Positions 25,607 to 33,878 of a DNA stretch of 64,000 bases are shown in pieces. Below the pieces are notes generated by a model. It saw only the letters and a list, made by a program, of their open reading frames with translations. It did not search any database and had not been told where the DNA came from. Both the position numbers and the translations under genes were made by a program. The first letter of the stretch is position 1. Each line of letters begins with the position of its first letter. Source of the DNA: Anaeromassilibacillus senegalensis (GTDB taxonomy: Bacteria > Bacillota > Clostridia > Oscillospirales > Acutalibacteraceae); NCBI RefSeq assembly GCF_001261775.1, contig NZ_LN868537.1, positions 372,001 through 436,000 of the forward strand, read 5' to 3'.

Positions 25607-27676
25607 ATGGATAAGTATACAGGAAAAAGGCTTGATGGGCGCTATGAAATTCATGAATTGATCGGCGTGGGGGGAATGGCGTGGGTCTACCGCGCATATG
25701 ACATCATTGACGACCGGACGGTCGCAATCAAAATCCTGAAGGATGAGTATTTGGAGAATCAGGATTTTATCCGCCGGTTTAAAAATGAATCCAAAGCCAT
25801 TGCGGTGCTTTCTCACCCCAATATTGTAAAGGTGTATGATGTCAGCTTTGGAGACCGCATTCAGTATATCGTCGAAGAATATATCGACGGCATCACACTG
25901 AAGGAGTATCTTGACCAGCAGCGGGAGCTGAAGTGGAAGGAAGCAATTCACTTCACCGTGCAGATCCTGCGCGCGTTGGAGCATGCCCACAGCAAGGGCA
26001 TTGTGCACCGCGACATTAAGCCGCAGAATATCATGCTGTTGCAAGACGGCGCCATCAAGGTAACGGACTTTGGTATCGCGCGGTTTTCCCGCAGCGAGAC
26101 GCGCACAATGACCGACAAGGCGATCGGTTCCGTGCATTATATCGCGCCGGAGCAGGCGCGCGGCGACGTAACCGACGATAAGGCCGACATTTACTCGGTC
26201 GGCGTCATGCTGTATGAGATGCTGACCGGGACTCTGCCGTTTGAGGCGGACAATGCGGTTTCCGTTGCGATCATGCAGCTGCAGGCGGACCCGAGGCCGC
26301 CGCGGGATATCAATCCCGCCATCCCGGAGGGCCTGGAAGAGATCACCATGAAGGCAATGCAGAAGAACCCCTCACAGCGCTACCAGTCTTCCTCGGAGAT
26401 GCTGGAGGATATTGAGGCGTTTCAGCGCAACCCCAGCATCAGCTTTCAGTATAAATACTTCATCGATGAAAAACCGACCAAATACGTCAATGCGGTCAGT
26501 TCTGTGCGCAACGGCAAGCTGGCGGCCTATAATGATAACTACGAATACGAGTACGAAGAAGAGGAGCCGCCGCGCAGAAAGCAGCAGAACAGCAAGAAGC
26601 CCATGATGGCAATGCTGGGCGTCCTGGCGGCCTTCCTGATCGTGGCGTTGAGCATCGGCGTCGCGGCGATTTTCCGGAGCTGCAGCACGACGGAGTCCGA
26701 CACGATTGAAATGCCGAAGTTTGTCGGCATGAAATACAGCGATATACAAAACGATGAAACCTACAAGTTTAAATTCACCATCGAGACCAAGGAGGATTCC
26801 ACACAGGAATCCGGTATCGTCCTGAGCCAGAAGCCTTCGGAGGGAATGATGGTCAAGGAGGACGGAGAGGTCATTCTGGTGATCAACAGCGGCGCAAAGG
26901 CTGTGCCGGTCCCGGATGTCACGAACCGTTTGCAGGCAGACGCGGAAAAACGCCTGAAGGACGAAGGGTTTGTTGTCAGCGTCGTGGAGGTTTTCAACGA
27001 CCAGACCGCAGAGGGCTACGTCTGCGATATGGAACCGAAGGGCGGCGCGACCGCTCCGGAGGGAAGCACAGTCAAAATCCTGGTCAGCAAAGGCCCGGAG
27101 AACGAGCAAATCCCGGTGCCGTCTGTGATCGATAAGAACATCGAGGCGGCGAAGGCGGACATTCTTGCTGCTGGCTTGCAGGTGGGAGAGGTCACCATGA
27201 AGGACGACAGCGATAAGCCGGAGAATACCGTTATTGAGACGAATCCGCTGCCCGGCGTTCCGGTCGACAAGGACTCCAAAGTCAACCTCGTGGTCAGTTC
27301 CGGCAAGCAGTCGGAAAAGACGCTGGAGGCAAATATTCATCTGCCGCAGAGTGTTACGCACGACATCCAGCTCAAGGCCTATCTGGATGGAACCGTGATG
27401 GATGACGGCATCAAGACGGTGAATCCGTCTTACAATAACCTTTGTACGATTAAAGTGACGGGAACCAGCGGCCAGAAGACGCTGGTTGTGGAGCTGGACG
27501 GCAGTAAATATGCGGTATTCATTATGGACTTTGATACCGGAAAACCCAGTCAGGTGGAGAGCTATCCGTACGTTCCGCCGGTGGATTCTTCCAATCCGGA
27601 GGGCGATGGAACAGACACGGACTTTGGACTGAATGACGATTTCCCGACCCAACTGCCAATTACACCGACGGAATGA
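25607..27676 (+). CDS. prkC: PASTA-domain Ser/Thr protein kinase
   Basis: The 689-residue membrane kinase has a kinase domain (residues 1-270) with GVGGMAWVY, catalytic Lys42, VHRDIKPQN and DFGIA. A juxtamembrane part rich in Glu and Tyr (EYEYEEEEPPRR) follows, then one membrane segment (about residues 332-355) and three extracellular PASTA repeats of about 65 residues. A C-terminal tail domain ends in Pro/Asp-rich sequence. PASTA repeats bind muropeptides; in spore formers this kinase senses them to trigger germination and controls cell-wall growth. It pairs with the phosphatase upstream. Confidence 0.96.
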   Translation: MDKYTGKRLDGRYEIHELIGVGGMAWVYRAYDIIDDRTVAIKILKDEYLENQDFIRRFKNESKAIAVLSHPNIVKVYDVSFGDRIQYIVEEYIDGITLKEYLDQQRELKWKEAIHFTVQILRALEHAHSKGIVHRDIKPQNIMLLQDGAIKVTDFGIARFSRSETRTMTDKAIGSVHYIAPEQARGDVTDDKADIYSVGVMLYEMLTGTLPFEADNAVSVAIMQLQADPRPPRDINPAIPEGLEEITMKAMQKNPSQRYQSSSEMLEDIEAFQRNPSISFQYKYFIDEKPTKYVNAVSSVRNGKLAAYNDNYEYEYEEEEPPRRKQQNSKKPMMAMLGVLAAFLIVALSIGVAAIFRSCSTTESDTIEMPKFVGMKYSDIQNDETYKFKFTIETKEDSTQESGIVLSQKPSEGMMVKEDGEVILVINSGAKAVPVPDVTNRLQADAEKRLKDEGFVVSVVEVFNDQTAEGYVCDMEPKGGATAPEGSTVKILVSKGPENEQIPVPSVIDKNIEAAKADILAAGLQVGEVTMKDDSDKPENTVIETNPLPGVPVDKDSKVNLVVSSGKQSEKTLEANIHLPQSVTHDIQLKAYLDGTVMDDGIKTVNPSYNNLCTIKVTGTSGQKTLVVELDGSKYAVFIMDFDTGKPSQVESYPYVPPVDSSNPEGDGTDTDFGLNDDFPTQLPITPTE

Positions 27677-28569
27677 GCGTGATGGAACAGTTGAACGGAT
27701 TGATTATGAAAGGGATCGGCGGCTTCTACTATGTAGAGGCTGCCGATCAAATCTATACCTGCAAAGCCAGGGGTGTGTTCCGCAAAAAGGGAATGACGCC
27801 GTTTGTGGGGGACCGGGTGGAGATCAGCGTGGACCCGGATGGGACAGGCCTGATTGAGTCCATTCTGCCGCGCAAAAACTTTTTAACGCGCCCGCCCGTT
27901 GCCAATATCGATCAGGTGATCGTGGTGACTTCGGTATGCGACCCCTCTCCAAATCCTTTGCTGATCGACAAAGCCATTGCAGCGGCGGAGGATAAGGAGA
28001 TCGAGCCGGTTGTGGTCGTCTCCAAAACAGACCTGCAGGGCGGCGAGTGGCTGCGTGAAATCTATGAAAAGGCGGGCATCCGCTTTTTTGCGGTTTCTTC
28101 CATAACGGGAGAGGGCGTCGCGGAAGTCCGCGCTTTGCTCAAGGGGAAAATCACCGCGTTTACGGGAAATTCCGGTGTGGGGAAGTCCTCTCTGCTCAAC
28201 GGCATCGATGAGACATACGCGCTTCAGACGGGCGAAATCAGTCAGAAGCTAGGGCGAGGCCGCCATACAACCCGGCAGGTGGAGCTGCTGAAGCTGGCGG
28301 GGGGCGGCTATGTGGCGGATACGCCGGGCTTTTCCTCCATCAATTTGGAGCAGTGCGACCTGATCCGCAAGGAGAACCTGCAGTTTAGCTTCCGGGAATT
28401 TGCGCCTTATATAAACGCGTGCAAATTTCCGTCCTGTTCGCATACCTGCGAAAAGGGCTGTGCGGTGCTCGAGGCGGTTCGGGAAGGGGTAATCCATCCC
28501 AGCCGCCACGAGAGCTACGTGGCGATGTACAACGAAGTAAAGGACCTGAAGGAATGGGAAATGAAATAA
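27673..28569 (+). CDS. rsgA: Ribosome small-subunit GTPase RsgA
   Basis: The 298-residue protein is a circularly permuted GTPase that checks 30S subunit maturation. An OB-fold comes first (GVFRKKGMTPFVGDRVEI), then the G4 motif VSKTDL, the P-loop GNSGVGKSSLLN, and DTPGFSS. The C-terminal zinc site CKFPSCSHTCEKGC completes it. The ATG overlaps the prkC stop. An ATG three codons later is the alternative start. The usual next gene, rpe, is missing here. Confidence 0.95.
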   Translation: MSVMEQLNGLIMKGIGGFYYVEAADQIYTCKARGVFRKKGMTPFVGDRVEISVDPDGTGLIESILPRKNFLTRPPVANIDQVIVVTSVCDPSPNPLLIDKAIAAAEDKEIEPVVVVSKTDLQGGEWLREIYEKAGIRFFAVSSITGEGVAEVRALLKGKITAFTGNSGVGKSSLLNGIDETYALQTGEISQKLGRGRHTTRQVELLKLAGGGYVADTPGFSSINLEQCDLIRKENLQFSFREFAPYINACKFPSCSHTCEKGCAVLEAVREGVIHPSRHESYVAMYNEVKDLKEWEMK

Positions 28570-29198
28570 AACGCTGCATGATCATCGGTTCGGTGCCGCT
28601 GGCGGACAGAACGGTCTTCAAGGAATATCCGCCGGAATCCTTCTATCTCATCTGTGCGGACGGCGGTGTGGACACAGCGAAGACGTACGGCCTGAGGCCG
28701 GATCTGCTGATCGGCGACTTTGATTCTCTGCGGGGCGATCTGCCGGCGGGGATCGAAACGATCCGCCTGAAGCCGGAGAAAGACGATACCGACATGATGG
28801 CGGCGGTCCGGGAGGGGATGCGGCGCGGTTTTCGGGAATTTGTGCTCCTCGGCGCACTGGGCGGGGAACGGTTTGACCATTCCATTGCCAACCTCTGCGT
28901 GCTGCAATACCTGGCGGAACAGGGCTGCCGTGCGGTGCTGGCGGATACGAAGACCAGTGTGCTTCTGCTCAAAAGCGGACGCATGGTTCTGCATGGGCTG
29001 GCTGGCGCGACCTTTTCCGCATTTCCCTTTGGCTGTTCCGTCTGTACGGTAAGTTATGAGGGGATGCAATACCCGCTGGACGAGTACCCTCTGCGCTCCG
29101 ACTTCCCGCTGGGCTGCAGCAACCGGATCATCGGAGACCCGGCGCAGGTGGTTGTGCACAGCGGCGACGCACTGCTGATTATTCAGAAGGACGCGTAA
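28554..29198 (+). CDS. thiN: Thiamine pyrophosphokinase
   Basis: The 214-residue enzyme transfers pyrophosphate from ATP to thiamine. Its N-terminal half has the family pattern ICADGGVDTAKTYGLRPDLL, IGDFDSL and KDDTDMMAAV, the acidic metal-binding residues. The C-terminal beta domain ends in DALLIIQ. The start is ATG 28554, overlapping rsgA by 16 bases; ATG 28578 is possible. The position between rsgA and spoVM matches Bacillus apart from the lost rpe. Confidence 0.92.
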   Translation: MGNEIKRCMIIGSVPLADRTVFKEYPPESFYLICADGGVDTAKTYGLRPDLLIGDFDSLRGDLPAGIETIRLKPEKDDTDMMAAVREGMRRGFREFVLLGALGGERFDHSIANLCVLQYLAEQGCRAVLADTKTSVLLLKSGRMVLHGLAGATFSAFPFGCSVCTVSYEGMQYPLDEYPLRSDFPLGCSNRIIGDPAQVVVHSGDALLIIQKDA

Positions 29199-29271
29199 AT
29201 TTATTTGGAACCAATTTTCCACCCCGTGTATATACTGCTAATAAGACATAAGAGAAACGGGGCGATGGAAA

Positions 29272-29445
29272 ATGCGTTGCAAAGGAAACTGCTGCTTTAA
29301 AGGCAATACCTGCTGCAGAGTGGGGCAGTATGCCATAGCGTTTGGACTGGGCCTCGTATGCTCTTGCTTCTGCCCGATCGGCCTGATCATGTTCGTTGTG
29401 GCGATCATTATGGTTGTGCTGGGCGTGGCGCTCCTTCGGAGCTGA
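29272..29445 (+). CDS. Small cysteine-rich membrane protein, unrecognised
   Basis: This 57-codon frame encodes an N-terminal basic, Cys-rich stretch with paired cysteines (MRCKGNCCFKGNTCC). A hydrophobic segment holding three more cysteines (LVCSCFCPIG) follows, then a C-terminal membrane helix of about 20 residues (IMFVVAIIMVVLGVALL). Eight Cys in 57 residues is striking. The frame lies between thiN and spoVM, with a weak purine-rich site before the ATG. I do not recognise a family. Its position suggests a sporulation or cell-envelope role; that is inference. A chance frame is possible, though codon use and hydrophobic pattern look real. Confidence 0.55.
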   Translation: MRCKGNCCFKGNTCCRVGQYAIAFGLGLVCSCFCPIGLIMFVVAIIMVVLGVALLRS

Positions 29446-29467
29446 ACATAATTGGGAGGTTTTCGTC

Positions 29468-29548
29468 ATGAAAGTAGTCGTCGTCAAGGGTTCTAAATTT
29501 TGGGGATTTGTACTTCGCAAAATGTTCCACATCAAAAAAGAGCAGTGA
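29468..29548 (+). CDS. spoVM: Stage V sporulation protein M
   Basis: A 26-codon gene with a strong GGGAGG site 7 bases upstream. Its product (MKVVVVKGSKFWGFVLRKMF and a basic end) has the exact length and the amphipathic-helix pattern of SpoVM: the lysine-proline/serine-lysine-phenylalanine turn, then an alternating hydrophobic and basic helix. SpoVM recognises the curved forespore membrane and anchors SpoIVA there. In Bacillus it also follows thiN, so context agrees. It ends in a strong terminator 7 bases on. The usual Pro9 is replaced by Ser here. Confidence 0.88.
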   Translation: MKVVVVKGSKFWGFVLRKMFHIKKEQ

Positions 29549-29555
29549 CGAACCG

Positions 29556-29580
29556 GCCGGCTGGAAACAGCCGGCTTTTT
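29556..29580 (+). terminator. Terminator after spoVM
   Basis: An 8-bp GC stem (29556-29563 with 29568-29575) closes a GAAA tetraloop and runs into TTTTTGCTTTTT. It ends the long block that begins at yicC. Confidence 0.9.
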
Positions 29581-29702
29581 GCTTTTTGGGCCTGCCATGG
29601 GGATTTTCTCCACGGCGGGCCCAATTTGTTTCTACGGAAAAGCATAAAATGGACAGGAGCCGAATAACAATTAGACAGAAACAGGAAAAGGAGAGAGCCT
29701 GA

Positions 29703-31241
29703 ATGGATTATATGCTTAACCGTGAGGCGTTGGCCGCCGGCGAAATCATTTATGACGGATGTCAGGAGCAGCCGGTAGACCTTGACATCAGCCTGCCGGA
29801 TTACTGCCCGGACATACAGCGCATCCTGAAGTGCCAGGTCTATCCCCGCATCACGGGGAGGAATGTCATGGGGGACCGCCTGGAGCTGGAAGGAACGTAC
29901 AATGTCAAGGTCTTTTATCTGGACGCGGGGGGGAACACCCTGCGGTGCTGTGAGAACAGCAGTTCATTCTTCGCCGCCATCACTATGAAACAGGCGGTGG
30001 ACCACGCGCACGTCTGCGCGTTTACCCGTGTGGAGTACATCAATTGCCGCGCGACCAGTCCGCGCCGCTTGGATATCCACGGAGCCTTCTCCGTTTGCGC
30101 CAAGGTGATCGGGCGGACAGAGAGCGAGGTGGTCTGTCACATTGACAGCGACGAGGTGGAGCAGCAGAAGCGTTCGATGCCATACAGCCGTATCGCCGGA
30201 TTCTGCGGTCAGCAATTCAGTGTGGAAGAGACGCTGGAGCTGCCGTCTTCCAAGCCGGGCGCGGAAAACATCCTGCGTTCCACCGCCTACGTGAATTTGC
30301 AGGATTCCAAGTTGGTGGCAAACAAGCTGATGGTCAAGGGAGAGGTCAACCTGAAGATCCTGTATTCCTCCGTGTTGGACGAAAGCATGCTGGAGCTGAT
30401 GGAATACGCAATCCCCTTTAGCCAGATGCTGGATTGCAACGATCTGACGGACGACTGTCTCTGCAACGTCAAGCTGAGCGTCGCTGGATTATCCATTCAG
30501 GTGAAAAATGATTACTCCGGGGATAAGACCTACTTTGAGTCGCAGGTGAACCTGTATGCCGAGGCGGTTGCCTACCAGGGCGCGGAAGTTACCGTTGTGA
30601 CGGACGCTTATTCCAAAGAATATGAACTGGAGATCGGCTATAAGCAGAAAACCGTGGAAAAAGTGGTGGAGCTGCTGACTGATTCCATCTTACAGAAGAA
30701 CAGCATTGCCCTGGAGGACACCGGTATTACCAAGGTGTTTGACATCTGGAACGAAATGTCCGCAGTCAACGCGGCGGAGCAGGACGGTCAGATCGTCTTT
30801 AAAGGAAAGTTCAATGTTTGCATCCTGGCTGCCAACCAGGAAAACCGGCCGTTTTACACCGAGCGCATGCTCGACTTTGAATATACGCACCCGTGGGGCG
30901 CAGAGAAGCCCAGTGGCGTCCGCTGCGCGCCGGAGCTCAGTGTGGCGGGCATCAGCTACCGTATCACAGGCGGCGGGATAGAGGTCAAGACGGAGCTGCG
31001 GCTGAGTACCGAAGTCACCAGCCAGAGCAGCTTGAAAATCATTTCCGATGTCCGGGCGGACGAAGACCGGCCGCGTGCAAAGGATACCTCCGCTGCGCTC
31101 AGTATTTATTTTGCAGACTCAGGCGAGAGCCTTTGGAACATTGCCCGGACGTACTGTACGTCCGTCAGTGCCATCCAGCAGGAAAACGACCTTGCCGGCG
31201 AGTTTGTTGAGAACAGGGGGATGCTGCTGATCCCAATGTGA
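29703..31241 (+). CDS. sipL: SPOCS/LysM spore-coat morphogenetic protein (SipL-like)
   Basis: The 512-residue protein has repeated DUF3794 (SPOCS) beta domains over residues 1-440, including DISLPDYCPDIQRILKC near the start. A C-terminal LysM domain follows (IYFADSGESLWNIARTYCTSV to MLLIPM). This is the architecture of SipL of Clostridioides difficile, which joins SpoIVA through its LysM domain to build the coat basement. The next gene is spoIVA and the previous one spoVM, so the functional trio is adjacent. It starts after AAGGAG at a somewhat long distance. A general SPOCS protein is the alternative. Confidence 0.88.
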   Translation: MDYMLNREALAAGEIIYDGCQEQPVDLDISLPDYCPDIQRILKCQVYPRITGRNVMGDRLELEGTYNVKVFYLDAGGNTLRCCENSSSFFAAITMKQAVDHAHVCAFTRVEYINCRATSPRRLDIHGAFSVCAKVIGRTESEVVCHIDSDEVEQQKRSMPYSRIAGFCGQQFSVEETLELPSSKPGAENILRSTAYVNLQDSKLVANKLMVKGEVNLKILYSSVLDESMLELMEYAIPFSQMLDCNDLTDDCLCNVKLSVAGLSIQVKNDYSGDKTYFESQVNLYAEAVAYQGAEVTVVTDAYSKEYELEIGYKQKTVEKVVELLTDSILQKNSIALEDTGITKVFDIWNEMSAVNAAEQDGQIVFKGKFNVCILAANQENRPFYTERMLDFEYTHPWGAEKPSGVRCAPELSVAGISYRITGGGIEVKTELRLSTEVTSQSSLKIISDVRADEDRPRAKDTSAALSIYFADSGESLWNIARTYCTSVSAIQQENDLAGEFVENRGMLLIPM

Positions 31242-31301
31242 GGACTCGCTGATTCACGCAAAGCATCGTTTACAAAATTCTCTGCCTGAGGGGGAGGTAC
31301 A

Positions 31302-32780
31302 ATGGAAGAACGTAATATTTACAGCGATATCTCGGAACGAACCAACGGAGATATCTACATAGGGGTTGTCGGTCCGGTCAGAACCGGCAAGTCTACCTTT
31401 ATCAAACGGTTCATGGATACCATCGTAATTCCCAACATCGACGGGAACTATAAACGGGACCGCGCCATCGATGAAATGCCCCAATCTGCCGCGGGCCGGA
31501 CCATTATGACCACGGAACCAAAGTTTATTCCGGAGCAGGCGGTCAAAGTGCAGGTGGACGGAAGCGCCAGCTTTGCCGTCCGGATGATCGACTGTGTCGG
31601 CTATATTGTCCCCAGCGCGCTCGGCTATGTGGAAGGCGATATGCCGCGCATGGTGATGACGCCCTGGTACGACGAGCCCATTCCGTTCAATATGGCGGCG
31701 GAAATCGGCACGAAGAAGGTCATTACGGAGCATTCCACCATCGGTCTGGTGGTGACGACGGACGGCAGCATCAGCGACATCCCGCGCGAAGAATACGAAG
31801 AAGCGGAAGAACGCGTGATCTCGGAGTTGAAGGACATCAATAAGCCGTTCATTGTGCTGCTCAACTGCACCTATCCGAATTCGGAAGAATCGCTGTCTCT
31901 GGCATCTGCCATGCAGAAGAAATATGAGGTTCCGGTGCTGCCTGTCAACTGCATGGAGCTGGAGGAAGCGGAGATCCGGACGATCCTGTCCAAAATTCTG
32001 TTTGAGTTCCCGGTCAAAGAGATCCGGGTCGACATGCCGCACTGGGTTTCCTCTTTGGAGAAGAACCATTGGCTGCGCTCATCCGTGTATTCCACCATCC
32101 AGCAGGCGGCGGCGAAGATCTCCCGGATCCGCGAGGTGGAAGGAATTATCGATGAGGTGAGCAAGTGCGAATATGTGTCGTTTGCCAAAACAAGCGCGGT
32201 GGCTTTGGGGACCGGGCACGCGCGCATCACCGTCGCCCTGCAGCAGAATCTGTTCTACAAGGTGCTGGGGGAGAAGACGGGGTTGGCAATCGAAGACGAG
32301 GGCGCACTGCTGGACTGCATGATGAAGTTTGCAGAGATGCAGAAGCAGTATGACAAGATCAAAGACGCCTACGAGGAGGTTCAGAATACCGGCTATGGCA
32401 TCGTCATGCCCGGGATCGAGGAGCTTTCTTTGGAGGAGCCGGAGATTATTAAGCAGGGCGGCAAGTACGGGATCCGCCTGAAGGCGGCCGCACCCTCCAT
32501 CCATATGATGAAGACGCGGATTACCACGGAAGTCACGCCGATCGTCGGGTCGGAACAGCAGTCGCAGGAACTGGTGATGTACCTGCTCAAGGAGTTCCAG
32601 GAGAACCCCGGCAAGATCTGGGAATCCAATATCTTTGGCAAGAGTCTGCATGAGCTGGTCAACGAGGGGCTGCACAACAAACTGTACCGCATGCCGGTGG
32701 ACGCACGCGACAAGGTGCGCGAGACGATCGAGCGTATCATTAACGACGGATGCAACGGGCTGATCTGTATCATCCTGTAA
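31302..32780 (+). CDS. spoIVA: Stage IV sporulation protein A (coat basement ATPase)
   Basis: The 492-residue product matches SpoIVA over its whole length: NIYSDISERTNGDIYIGVVG, the Walker A GPVRTGKSTFIK, the DCVGYIVPSALGY segment, and C-terminal NGLICIIL. SpoIVA is a mother-cell ATPase that polymerises around the forespore to form the foundation of the coat. It starts after GGGGGAGG, 60 bases after sipL, and is followed by a strong terminator. Sporulation sigma factors probably drive it; I did not find an obvious SigA box in the short gap. Confidence 0.96.
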   Translation: MEERNIYSDISERTNGDIYIGVVGPVRTGKSTFIKRFMDTIVIPNIDGNYKRDRAIDEMPQSAAGRTIMTTEPKFIPEQAVKVQVDGSASFAVRMIDCVGYIVPSALGYVEGDMPRMVMTPWYDEPIPFNMAAEIGTKKVITEHSTIGLVVTTDGSISDIPREEYEEAEERVISELKDINKPFIVLLNCTYPNSEESLSLASAMQKKYEVPVLPVNCMELEEAEIRTILSKILFEFPVKEIRVDMPHWVSSLEKNHWLRSSVYSTIQQAAAKISRIREVEGIIDEVSKCEYVSFAKTSAVALGTGHARITVALQQNLFYKVLGEKTGLAIEDEGALLDCMMKFAEMQKQYDKIKDAYEEVQNTGYGIVMPGIEELSLEEPEIIKQGGKYGIRLKAAAPSIHMMKTRITTEVTPIVGSEQQSQELVMYLLKEFQENPGKIWESNIFGKSLHELVNEGLHNKLYRMPVDARDKVRETIERIINDGCNGLICIIL

Positions 32781-32802
32781 CAGGCCGCCGTATCAGAAGG
32801 AT

Positions 32803-32836
32803 GGTCCGGGCCGCGGCGCCCGGACCGTTTTTTCTT
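32803..32836 (+). terminator. Terminator after spoIVA
   Basis: A 9-bp stem GGTCCGGGC (32803-32811) with GCCCGGACC (32818-32826), 6-base loop, followed by GTTTTTTCTTTT. Confidence 0.9.
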
Positions 32837-32945
32837 TTGCGTGATAGCCGTCGTGCAAGTGAACAAAGCAAATCCTTCATGGGGAAAGCACTTTGTTGGA
32901 AAATAATAGAAACTATCACATTTTCGCGCTTTAGCAAATAAAATC

Positions 32946-32974
32946 TTGAAAAGTGCCGGTAAATCGTATATAAT
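32946..32974 (+). promoter_or_regulatory. Promoter of nfnAB
   Basis: TTGAAA (32946-32951), 17 bases, TATAAT (32969-32974), about 55 bases before the first gene. Confidence 0.75.
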
Positions 32975-33029
32975 ATTTGGCATGTACTTTTACAGGACCA
33001 TATATTGAGGAAGATAGGGATGTGTTAGC

Positions 33030-33878
33030 ATGTTTTCGATCGTGGAGAAGCGCAGGCTGAATGATTCCATGACGCTGATGTCGATGGAAGCGCCGTTTAT
33101 CGCCAGGAAAGCGCAGGCGGGCCAGTTCATTATCCTGCGTGTAAACGAGTATGGGGAAAGAATTCCGCTGACGATTGCGGATTATGACCGCGAAAAGGGA
33201 ACGATTACCATTATATACCAGAAGGTGGGCAAGACGACCCTGCTGCTGGATACGCTGGAGGTTGGCGACGCGATTCTCGACTTTATCGGCCCGCTGGGCA
33301 AGGCCTCCGAGCTGGAGGGCCACAAAAAAGTGGCGGTGATCGGCGGCGGCGCGGGCTGTGCCATTGCATACCCGCAGGCCAAAGCGTTACATAACATGGG
33401 GGTTCAGGTGGATATCATTGCGGGTTTCCGTTCCAAGGATATTATCATTTTGGAAGAGGAAATGCGCGCGGTCTGCGACAACCTGTACCTGATGACGGAC
33501 GACGGCTCCAACGGCCACAAGGGTTTTGTAACCGCCGCTTTGCAGGAAAACATTGACAACGGTGCAAATTATGATTTTGTTATTGCCATCGGCCCGCTGC
33601 CGATGATGCGCGCGGTCTGCAACCTGACAAAGGAGCAGAACATAGAAACCATGATCAGCATGAACCCGATCATGATCGACGGAACCGGTATGTGCGGCGG
33701 CTGCCGCCTGACAGTGGGCGGGGAGACCAAGTTTGCCTGCATCGACGGGCCGGACTTCGACGGCCATAAGGTCGACTTTGACGAAGCGATGAAACGCCTG
33801 CGGACCTATGGGGAGCAGGAAGCGGAAGCGACGCGCGAATTCAACTGCCATCTGATGGAGGGTGCGAAGAATGCCTAA
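33030..33878 (+). CDS. nfnA: NADH-dependent ferredoxin:NADP oxidoreductase, FAD/[2Fe-2S] subunit
   Basis: The 282-residue product is a ferredoxin-reductase-type subunit. The FAD-binding barrel carries IPLTIADYD, the nucleotide-binding part has VAVIGGGAGCAIAYPQ, and the C-terminal GTGMCGGCRLTV and FACIDGP cysteines bind a 2Fe-2S cluster. With NfnB it forms the electron-bifurcating complex that links NADH, reduced ferredoxin and NADPH. It is often misannotated as dihydroorotate dehydrogenase subunit. It overlaps the next gene by 8 bases. Confidence 0.92.
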   Translation: MFSIVEKRRLNDSMTLMSMEAPFIARKAQAGQFIILRVNEYGERIPLTIADYDREKGTITIIYQKVGKTTLLLDTLEVGDAILDFIGPLGKASELEGHKKVAVIGGGAGCAIAYPQAKALHNMGVQVDIIAGFRSKDIIILEEEMRAVCDNLYLMTDDGSNGHKGFVTAALQENIDNGANYDFVIAIGPLPMMRAVCNLTKEQNIETMISMNPIMIDGTGMCGGCRLTVGGETKFACIDGPDFDGHKVDFDEAMKRLRTYGEQEAEATREFNCHLMEGAKNA

